Source of the DNA: Adiantum capillus-veneris
Taxonomy: Eukaryota; Streptophyta; Polypodiopsida; Polypodiales; Pteridaceae
DNA length: 64,000 nt
Direction of reading: 5' to 3'
Assembly (NCBI GenBank): GCA_014529385.2
Contig: CM043945.1
Coordinates: forward strand, 92,062,112-92,126,111
Shown here: piece by piece, positions 55,307 through 64,000 of the stretch
Layout: each line of letters begins with the position of its first letter
Position numbering within the stretch: the first letter of the stretch is position 1
Notes under the pieces: model-generated
The model's input: the letters and a program-made list of their open reading frames with translations, nothing else
Database searches by the model: none
What the model was told of the DNA's origin: nothing
Translations under genes and position numbers: made by a program

Positions 55307-55839
55307 CACAAGGACCTAAGTAGGTTTCCTACTAACACTTGTGTGATGGTTGCTTGATTTAGTTTCGGCTAAAGAAAGAATTTTTCTTAAGTGGATCCGG
55401 AAGAGGATATTCCGTGATCAAGTGGATAGCCAGGAAGCGTGTCTCTTGCCGAGGGTCTGCGACTAGATAGGTTTAGTTAGGATCTGTGGATTAGAGTAGG
55501 TTGTGGTGTAGAAAGTAGGAGTTGGAGTGGTAGATGTGGTGGTAGGTTGGCTTGAGAGTCCGTGTGAGGCTAGGAAGCAACCAAGACATCAAAATCACCA
55601 TCTCATAGTGATGAGTAGAAGTAGGGTAAGTAGGATATCTTGATTGTTGATCTAGAGTACTTTATGCATGTCTTATTTGCTGTTAGGCTCATCTGAGAAG
55701 TGGAAAACAGTAAGTAGGAAAGACGGTAAATTGTGTTTGGAAGCTGATTTGAAGTCCAAAACATTTTGTGATTATTGATGAGAGCTCTACAGAGCATAGG
55801 GAATACTACTGCCAGAAAAGAATTGCATTTTAAGAAAGT

Positions 55840-57434
55840 AGACATCCTACGCGTAGGATGTCTCCAGGGCACTTTTGGTAGGGAATTTGGGAAAACTGAG
55901 GTTACCAGTGGGTTCAGAGGGTAGGTTTTACCCTAGTAACATATTGACTTGGGTGTTTTTCCCTATTTTTGTTGACCAAAAGCCAAAAGACGGAGTCAGA
56001 AAACGTAAAATTTCAGAAAAGGCTTAAATTGAGTGATTTTTGCATGTTTTTGCAATTGTGAAGCATACGTGCACTTGCTGAGAGCATAAGGAAGCATCAG
56101 GGACACTTCAGTCTGAAAAAATAAGCAGTAGACATCCTATGCGTAGGATGTCTATAGGGTGATCAGGGCATTTTTTTGAAACTCTGAGGTTACTAGTGTG
56201 TTTAGAAGGTAGGTTTTACCCTATTTTCACCTGGAAAGTGGAAATTTGATCAAATTTTGACAAATCAAAGCCAAAGACGAGAATTGCCAGACATCCTACC
56301 CAAATTGTGTCCAAGGCCCAATTTTGAGACCAAACCATAGGATGACTCCATAGGCATGTTCTAAATGTTGTATTGAGTGCATGTGATAAATTTCATCTCA
56401 TTTGGGTCAGTGAAAGTGAAGATTGAACAGACTTTAGTGTTTTTGGACAGACAAAAGGCAAGAATAGCTAGTTTTGGGGTCTTTTGACATCCAAACTCAA
56501 ATCTAAGCATACCATTGGGTTGCTGAAGACAAGGGGAATCTTTGGTCCAAGTTTGGGTTCATTCTGGGCAAAAAGACATCCTACGCGTAGGATGTCTACT
56601 GCATGATTCTGAGACCAAAATTCTCATGTGACCATACCATGCTGTCATATAGCCTTAGATAAGCCTCCTAGGCAAATTTGGTCCAATTTGGAGTTGATTT
56701 GACTTGGGAATTCATCAGAACAGACATCAGGCTTTTGGAACAGATTCTTGATCATTTGACCAAGCTATAGGTGTCAGAATCAAAAAGTAAAAATAGCTGT
56801 GAGTTTAGCACATCAAGGGGAAGCTACAGTGCAAGTTTGAGCTGAAACAGATCAAAAAGACATCCTACGCGTAGGATGTCTCCAGGGTCATATAGTGGTC
56901 AAAATTCTACTTTGGCCATATATGGAGGTTCTAAGTGTCTCAAGGATTCCAGAACTTTTTTCAAAAGTGAATTTGGACCTTGTTTGGCCTATTTTCCAAG
57001 CAAAGACAAGAATTGTTAGACATCCTACTCTTGGAGTGCACTAGAAGCTCTTGCAGCCTAAATCTTGACCTATTGGCATCCAAATTCAATTTTGAGTATA
57101 CCATTGGGTTGCTGAGCACTAGGAGAATCTTGGGATCAAGTTTGGACAAAATCTGAGCAGTTAGACATCCTACGCGCAGGATGTCTCCAGCTTGATTTAG
57201 GACTCCAAACCAACCTATGAGCACACCACTGGGATCAGCACATCAAGGAGAATCTGGGGTGAAAATTTCAAGTCATTCTGAGCAAAAAGACATCCTACGT
57301 GTAGGATGTCTCAAGGCCATTTTTAGGTCCAATTGAAATTCTGAGCATACCATTGTGTTGTTGGACTTCAGGGGAGTCTCTGGATGAATTTTTGTAAATT
57401 CTGAGCAAAAAGACATCCTACGTGTAGGATGTCT
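55840..57434 (+). repeat. Element B leader: array of a 24-base palindrome
   Basis: Arms AGACATCCTACG and its exact reverse complement meet at a CGCG centre. Seven full copies start at 55840, 56130, 56574, 56858, 57163, 57288 and 57411; half copies start at 56289 and 57018. The outer nine bases of each arm are identical in all seven; the differences (56130, 57163, 57288, 57411) lie in positions 11-15. Around the last three copies the flanks also repeat as a unit of about 123 bases (CATACCATTGGGTTG ... AGGAGAATCT ... TCTGAGCAAAA). Non-coding. Confidence 0.96.
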
Positions 57435-57804
57435 CTAGGCCAGTTTTAGGGTCCAACTGAAATTTTGACCATACAGAAGTGTTCACAGTGTCACAGAGAT
57501 CCCAAATCTACTTCCATTCTAAACTGCATTTCACTGTTTCGACCGTAACTTTCACAAACGATATCGGATCAGAAAAGTTTTTATATCAAAACGTAGCCTG
57601 AGAGCGGCTCTACAGATCTTAGAGCAAAACATGAACTAAATGTATGCCCACGGCAACCACTTAGTTCTATTTTGAAAAAAACATCGTTTGAGGCCTCAAA
57701 ATTCATCCGCAAGTTAGGGGTGTCTGAAAGCGACAATTTGCAAGAATTGTGACGAAACGGTTGCGGTTTTGGACATAGTTTCGACTTTTCCCTAACCAAA
57801 GAAC

Positions 57805-58961
57805 TTGAACTCAGTGGATGAAGTCTACTTGAACCAAGCAAAAGCTCTTAAGCCCAGAAATCATGTCTACCCTAGATTCAAACGCAACTTACACAAGCTT
57901 GGAGATCCTGACGATAGAGGAATATCCTCCCACAATGGATCTTCCAAACTTGCAATTGATAAAGATCCACTCTTGTTGAGAGAGTTTGGATGATTGGTGA
58001 TGAGAGTGAAGGACTATATAGATACATTGACGACAATGAGGTCAATCTTTATAGCTACTCAGATCCATACCTAGAAGAGATAACGGATTACAAGCTCTTA
58101 TATGTCTACACATACGGAGTCAACTTTCAATGGAGATCTATAGTTGTCAACAAGTATGGACGAGAATACAGAGTTGTAGAAAGCACAAATCCACAGATTG
58201 TACTAGAAAGAGGTGGATATTTGGTCAATGAAGGACCACAAATGCCTCCACCAAACACGAGAATTCCTATAGCAATTCCAAGAAGAGAGCCACCAGGATT
58301 CCCTTCAAGAGCGATAACGAGAGAAGGATTGGGAGAGTCTCTGGTTAGACTTGTAGACAATCGATGAGTTAGACCATCCTAAGTCCAGAAATGGGTAAAC
58401 ATAAAATACTCCGGAGATAAAGATCAGAGAGATCACGTAACGGCTTTTAGAAGAGTGATTAGAGCAGAGGAAGTTTCAAATTTTGCGACACAGTTTGCGG
58501 GATTTGGATTGACTCTAGAAGATGATGCAGCTACATGGTTCGACTCGATGGAAAAATGGGATTTTGAGACCCTAGATGAGCTGTTTGAGGAGTTTATTGA
58601 AGAATTCTCGCCAAAAGGCATTGCTCACAACACGGTCTCGCAAATCCATAGATTCAAACAGAAAGAGGATGAATCAATACGCAAAGCATCATTACGGCTC
58701 AAGAGATATGTTAAGCTCTGTCCGAGAGAGGAATTACCTACACAAGCACGACTGATGCTGATCTTTATCCAAGGAATGAGACATGCGGGCCTTCAGAAGG
58801 ATCTGCATATGATAAGGAGGATGACGCTAAACGAGTTGATCAAAGAAGCTCTTTATCTAGTGGATAACTGTGAGGCATACAAAGATAAGGACTTAAAGAG
58901 TCAAGGAGATGACACATCCTCTCAGCACAGTGTCCATTGCCAAGCCAACGGCACCTACTGA
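57805..58961 (+). pseudogene. Element B gag: N-terminal segment and capsid core
   Basis: Frame 1 (57805-57993) opens MNSVDEVYLNQAKALKPRN, then shifts into 57990-58367 with LYRYIDDNEVNLYSYSDPYL and LYVYTYGVNFQWRSIVVN, KYGREYRVVE. The latter matches YVFTYTEG...KYGRRYE of element A. A stop near 58365 and a shift lead to the capsid core 58455-58961: FGLTLEDDAATWFDSMEKW, FIEEFSPKGIAHNTVSQIHR, LRLKRYVKLCPREELP and ALYLVDNCEAY. This is the retrotransposon gag fold as in element A, but distinctly diverged. Three breaks in about 1.1 kb show decay, though less than in the old copia element. Confidence 0.82.
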
Positions 58962-60491
58962 TCAAGAAAAGCTTATCGACGACTTGGTCAAGAGGTTGAT
59001 TCCTCTTGTAAGGTCTGATTCGGGAGAGCCGAAGTGGTGTGAAATTGAGAGAAAATGGACGAACCATACGGGGGAAGAGTGCTATTATAGCACGGAAAAT
59101 TCTAGGGAGAGGTATGTACAACCTGTTCGAGAAGCACCTACTCCACCTAGATACATTACACGGAATGCGCCAGGAGCAGTAGGAGTTTTAAGGCCATAGC
59201 TTGTCTTAGGACAAAAACCTCCGTTGCCAGGTGCTAGAATGTTGGTAGACATGAGATACATGCCAATGATGGAAGCATCAAATAAACCAATTCCAGTACC
59301 AGCTACAATGTGGTATAGCAACCAAAGTGAGTACTACCCTTCGGAGAAACAAAATCTGAGAGAAACACATGGAGTGGTGAGACCGGTACAACCTCCACCT
59401 CCTGGGTTTCAGTCGAAAGAAAGAAGGTATGAAATGGACGAAAGGACATTGCGATTCATTGCAAATAGCGGCTTATCTAGGTCAAAGCTTTCTTATAGCC
59501 AAGAGGAAATGCTAAAAGAATCTCCTCAACCAGAGACAGATTGTCACAAAAGTCGTGACAACCACTTGGTCAAACAATGTCCTCATACGGAGATCATTGA
59601 AGTAAATGCCTATTGACTTGAGTGTGGCATCACTCACTTGATCCTCGATTGCCCGAAAAAACCAAACCAAATCAGGAAAATCACGACAAATGTATTAGGG
59701 ATTGTTCAGCTCCCTAGTAGCTCAGAAAATGAAAATGTTGTACCAATTCAAGTAGTTACGAGAGCACAAGCTCAAAAGAAAGCTGATGAGAATCTAGAGA
59801 CAAAGAACACGGAAAGTGACATAAGTCCAAAGACAGATGATGGACCAAAGACAGACGCACCTAGTCAGAAAACTAAGAGCAAACGAAATAGTTGGAAAGC
59901 TAGAAAGACTAGGATGAAAGCACGCAGGGAATGAGAGCAAAAATCCCTAGCTGAGAAGCTTACGGAAGCTGCCATATATACCTGATACATATGGAAACCA
60001 TAATAAAGATAAACTTGAGGGACCATAGCTATAGGGATGTGACGAGAACACCGGTTGAGGAGTTTGATTCCGCCACAGTAGCAGGATCAGAACTTCCAGG
60101 TTGGTTAGGTAAGCCTAAAGAACTGTGGATGTGTGGAGCTTCACAATGTGGTAGCTTGAAACGTGAGGAATGTATCCTAGAGAGGGTTATAGAGGATAGG
60201 GACTATATCCCAGAACCATTTTCTGAAGAAGAGTTAGAGCCTTTTGGGTGGGAACACATCTTGGCTACTCTAGACGTGTGCACCGTGGAGGATGCTCCCA
60301 CAACAAAGTTTTGTGATGAAAATGGCTATGATGTCGTTCCTTATTTTGCAGTGAGTGTAATCCAGGAAAACGAAGAGATCCATACATCAACAAGCTCTCG
60401 AAATAAGGAGCAAACAAAGAAATGTGGAGAATCAAAAGATGAAGAAGACGACGAGTTCTATGACTCTGTAGAACACTTCGAGCTTCAATAA
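58909..60491 (+). pseudogene. Element B gag continuation: zinc-knuckle-like pair and acidic tail
   Basis: Frames 58909-59199, 59224-59616, 59638-59934 and 59991-60491 follow one another with stops or shifts between. Around 59540-59660 are two Cys/His clusters: CHKSRDNHLVKQCPHTEI, then LECGITHLILDCPKKP, which look like degenerate CCHC knuckles. Later parts are rich in Lys/Asp/Glu (KTDDGPKTDAPSQKTKSKRN). At 59991-60491 there is an acidic segment (RDYIPEPFSEEELEPFGWE, EDEEDDEFYDS-like) of no known family. No protease D-S/T-G motif in a plausible context was found. Confidence 0.6.
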
Positions 60492-60533
60492 GATCAACGA
60501 CCCGGGAATCAATGTCATCGCTACACGAATAAA

Positions 60534-61421
60534 GTGCATCAAAAGTGGATTCCAAAGTCCTCGGTGAAGACACAGCCACCACAACCATCCTCATACATGG
60601 CTCCTAATAAGGATGCAAAGACTCAGCTAGGAGGAGTACGACCAGAGCAACGAGCTAACAATGCTCTAATCAATGGGCTAGAAAAGTCCTCCAAGAAACT
60701 ACCACCCACGAGAAAACAGACAGTAACTTTCCACTACCAGCCAAAAAATCAAGGGAAATTACAAGAAGTCAACCTTGCTAAGGATAGTAGTGATAGTGAT
60801 GAATCTTACGACATCCCCTATCATCAACTCAGGCCATCACTATCACCAACCCCTTCAGCAACAACCATGACAGGTCAAAAGAACAGGACAACAAGTCAAA
60901 GACAAAAAGCTCGACAAATCTAGATACCAAAAAGCCAGATCAGCCAAAAACAGATATGGTTCAAGAAGACAAAGATCTCTAATGACAAATCACAAGATCC
61001 AACACCAAAACAAAAACAAGGAAAGCGTGCACGAACGGGTAAGAATATCACAAAGTCGCAAGCTTTCACAACTCAGGTTTGGGATCCAAAGAAGTTGATT
61101 CAAGCACAAAAAAGTCAGAAATTCATTTGGATTCCAAAACAACCACAGTATCAACTTTCAAAGCCTAAATCCTGTCCCCAACCAAGCGTACAAGGGCTGA
61201 AGCAAAGACCACTGTTGACTCACACAATAAAAAGGTGGATCCCAAAGAAGTCTCTTCAAACACAAACGAAGCACAGGCAAGTATGGGTTCCCAAACGAGC
61301 GTCAGCAACAAAACAGCCAATAATCGCAAAGAAATGGGTCCCAAAGAAGAACAACAAAACTGCTTTCAGTGCATCGCCGCTTGAATTCTTACAATTCTTC
61401 CTACGATTACAATACAATTAG
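60534..61421 (+). pseudogene. Element B C-terminal region with repeated W-[IV]-P-K motifs
   Basis: Frames 60534-60923 and 61095-61421 with intervening sequence encode a Lys/Gln/Ser/Pro-rich tail. The motif [KQR]-x-W-[IV]-P-K recurs: QKWIPKS (60540), KFIWIPKQ (61120), KRWIPKK (61230), QVWVPKR (61279) and KKWVPKK (61330), with degenerate forms IPKS after a stop (60917), QIWFKK (60948) and QVWDPKK (61074). Such a basic Trp-containing repeat could bind nucleic acid or the capsid, but no function is known to me. It ends at 61421, 1.7 kb before the polypurine tract. Confidence 0.7.
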
Positions 61422-63121
61422 AAGAGAGCAAGTCGCTTCAATCAAGCAACGATACAGGAGCTTCAAAGACCATTACATTGCTTAGAATAGGAAGCCTCGC
61501 CAACAAATTCCTATAAGAAAATTGCTTATACCCACATCTTGCACAACATAAATCTTTTCCATGCATTGACTGTGTATGCATAATAGGGCTACATTACAAG
61601 GCCTGCATAGGCACAACTTTTAATTGCCCAAGCACAACACATACTCTTTGCGATACCCTGTCGTAAAGGATGACTCCAAATAGGAAGGGGGGAGGCATTC
61701 TAAATGCGGACCTAACATTATGACTATTAGAGGGCAATGTTTTGAGAGAGGCATTGAATTTTTGCGTTTTATTGTGATAATTTTTTGACGATATTTAGAG
61801 TATATGCCCTCATAGTAGTGTTACAGAGGAGTATGGGGACAAAATCCATATATGAGCCCCTAGGGACATGTGTATAGTGTACATAGCATTTAGATTTCTA
61901 TTTGAATGATTTTTATTTTGCCGAGTTGTTTTAAGATTTTCTTTGTTTATTATTAAGAAAAAATTAAAAAATCCACAATCCACATGAAGAAAAGACTGAC
62001 GAGAAGCCTGAGCACTACAAAGAGAAGAAGGTACAGGAAAACAATGAAACTTCACGAAGTATGTCTCAGCAGCCACTACAACAACCGAAGAGCTTGTCAC
62101 AAAGCAGTGTCAACATGAAACCGACAAGTCATACAAGTCAGAGTCGAGTATCTAACCACAAAATGAGTGAGGTGTTAGTCCCAAAGCTTCAAGTAATATT
62201 CTCTATGGTCTAAGCGTCTTAGCTATTCTAGGTACTGCTCAAGCTGGAAGAGTTGAGCATATTTACATTGTGTCACTCATGCTGGTATAGGTGAGCAAAA
62301 GAGTCGAAGTCTAAGTACTTAAGTCTGGTGAAGTGAAGGAGAAGGTCCAAAAGACACTCAAGTACTGAGCACAGTGAGATACGAGTGGAGAAACTTCTAC
62401 ATCGACAACCCTTCTCGGAAAGGTGGAAGCTATTGAGACATCTTTTGATGTCACATGTGCTACATTTATTCCTTGAAACACCCATCATCTCCTTCTTTCA
62501 CATTGCATGCTTTTGGTGACAAATTTCACATATGCATATAGAGTGTCCCATAATTGGCACTTGCATCAGGCACTCTTTCCGTGTTTGACCCAAGCACTCA
62601 CCTTTCATGAACATTTACTTCATGTTAAACTGCTCAACTCAATTAAGAGCGTATACCAAAGGCATTTTTTTTTCCCACCGGGTTTTTTTCCCTTTGGTCA
62701 TCCAGGTTTTAGACCCTAATCTAAAGACACCTATCACCATCCTTTTGTACATATTCCTTCTACATCAACAATAAGGAAATGCTACTCAAATCAATTGACA
62801 AATGAATTGGAGCACCAATTTCAAATCATAGCATACTTCTCCTCAATGGCGAGTCGAAGAATGCCCTACAATGACAAAGTTGCAGACAACACTAACAACA
62901 TGATTGCACAGGAACAAAGAAGTCCCCAATGAAGAAGAGCAGACATAAAAGTAATCAGAGGATCTCAAAATATGAATGGTTATGCTGATAGATGTCCGCT
63001 CTAATGGATCATAGTTCTTGTTGTGGTTTGACAAAGTTACAAGCAATGCAACAGATGAAGCCAAAACGACAGCAAAGACCACATCGCCATTGACAATCAG
63101 GTCATGTCGGGGATGACATGA
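61422..63121 (+). other. Element B region where pol would be expected; none seen
   Basis: Short ORFs only. A polar stretch at 61980-62190 (HEEKTDEKPEHYKEKKVQEN) may be further gag tail. No RT, RNase H or integrase motif in any frame. Confidence 0.6.
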
Positions 63122-63137
63122 ACGCGGAAGGGGTGAG
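63122..63137 (+). other. Polypurine tract of element B
   Basis: ACGCGGAAGGGGTGAG directly before the 3' LTR start. Confidence 0.7.
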
Positions 63138-64000
63138 TGTTGACCGTTGGGTAGCCAACACAACATAACTCAAGTTTCGTACCAAAGTCTTATCGTTTGC
63201 GAGTTATGAAATGGTGCGGATTATGGCTATAAACATCATTTGTAATGAGTAGTTATTCTAGTTTCAGAAGCCGGGGTGCAATGGCACTTCCAGATTGTAA
63301 ATACAAAGCCATTTGACCCTTTCAACCCCATTTTTGGTTAAACCTAAGGTAGCCTTAGTATATAAGGTACCTAGGTCATTTTGTAAAGGAGACTTTAATC
63401 ATAATCAAAACTTTAGCGCTGCCGTCTACTGTGTGTGAGAGAGAAAGAGAGTGAGCGTGAGCTTTATCCTCTAGCTACGCCCGGCTCGCTCAACACATTG
63501 GAGATCCGACTGCACCATTGTTGGCGGCTCGAGGAGAGCTACGCGACAACGCCAAGCATTCCACGCGAGATGAAGCGCACACACCGACGCATCTACGAGC
63601 TATTTGTGGCCGTAAGTGTATCAAACGATGTCTGTTTTCTGCGTGCTAGTAGTCTATAGAATCGTGGTGACATAAGCTACGCATAGGTACTCATAAATTT
63701 CAGTTTTGGGCACTTTCAAAATTCTTCTCTGTCATCCTACGCGTTTTCCGTAGATGTGTTTAGAGTGAGGGTTTTGAAAGTAGAAGCTTAGGGACAGGTG
63801 TATCCTAGTGAGAGGATGGTGTTTCTTAAGTTTCGTATGAATCTGGCATGATTAGGTGAGTTACCTTCTGTATGTGTGTATGTGGCTAGGTGGTGTAGTT
63901 GAGAGCAGTGAGGTTCTTGATTGTGGTATAGTTGGCCTTCCAGAGTGTTGTATGTGTAGGATGGTCTCAGCCTGACAAGCTAAAGAGATTTCCTCCGTGT
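63138..64000 (+). repeat. 3' LTR of element B, cut by the window end
   Basis: First 863 bases of the LTR, collinear with the 5' copy without net indel. The TATA-like box is at 63359-63366 and the degraded palindrome half at about 63731. By comparison with the 5' LTR about 90 bases remain outside the window. Confidence 0.94.

Larger units (their letters stand above)
54332..64000 (+). mobile_element. LTR element B, gag-bearing and apparently without pol, nested in element A
   Basis: 5' LTR 54332-55284, TGGCGCC primer site, 2.5-kb leader with a palindrome array, gag-like frames 57805-61421, a polypurine tract at 63122 and a 3' LTR from 63138 that runs past the window. By LTR length the element should end near 64090, about 9.76 kb in all. 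No protease, RT, RNase H or integrase motif was found in any frame between 55310 and 63121. It is inserted in the gag of the related element A. Confidence 0.88.

Noticed and set aside
55840-57434. Regularly spaced palindromes resembling a CRISPR array
   Set aside because: Spacing is irregular (about 120-445 bases between full copies), the unit is a palindrome inside an LTR retrotransposon leader, and the genome is eukaryotic.

Overview
This is a slice of a large, repeat-rich plant nuclear genome. The reasons are plant-type LTR retrotransposons (Ty1/copia and Ty3/gypsy, including a chromodomain-like one), plant-type MITEs, a LysM receptor-like kinase, very abundant (GA)n/(CA)n microsatellites and low gene density. 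The clade cannot be fixed from the sequence. The divergent, intronless LysM receptor and the repeat style would suit a fern or another non-angiosperm vascular plant, but that is a guess. Only one host gene looks intact: a plus-strand, intronless LysM receptor-like (pseudo)kinase of the NFR5/LYK4-5 (LYR) type at 27545-29479.

Layout. 1-2.5 kb: decayed Ty3/gypsy gag-protease-RT on the minus strand, with a probable LTR or leader above it (2526 to about 4640) that carries two copies of a long palindrome. 4.9-5.6 kb: two host-gene fragments side by side, an SRA-YDG (SUVH-like) piece and a ribosomal protein S26 retrocopy. 5.8-11.7 kb: microsatellites, a hAT-type MITE, a 57-bp tandem repeat and unassigned sequence. 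11.7-17.1 kb: a LARD-like non-autonomous LTR element with 1.4-kb LTRs, no pol and an internal 1.02-kb tandem duplication. Its 3' LTR is cut by a Ty3 element (17.1-20.8 kb, minus). 20.8-22.1 kb: LINE 3' end. 23-27 kb: duplicated blocks and microsatellites, then a Tourist-like MITE about 0.5 kb upstream of the LysM receptor. 30258-34938: near-complete copia element with 192-bp LTRs and a 5-bp target duplication, broken by one frameshift and one stop. 35.3-38.8 kb: foldback repeat, second hAT MITE, LINE ORF1-like ORF and satellite-like repeats. 40.4-47.9 kb: old copia element split by a minus-strand gag/protease-only copia element (42835-46641, target duplication AGTCA). 49.8-64 kb: two related gag-bearing LTR elements. 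Element B (54332 to past the window end) is inserted in the gag of element A.

Most unusual signal: elements A and B each carry, between primer-binding site and gag, an iterated 24-bp palindrome with a CGCG centre. The sequence is family-specific (three copies in A; seven full copies plus two half copies in B), and one degraded copy lies in the LTR of each. Their gag ORFs share an unrecognised N-terminal segment, and B ends in repeated W-[IV]-P-K motifs. B has no visible pol in about 9.8 kb. This looks like an undescribed architecture of non-autonomous gag-bearing elements with hairpin arrays in the leader.
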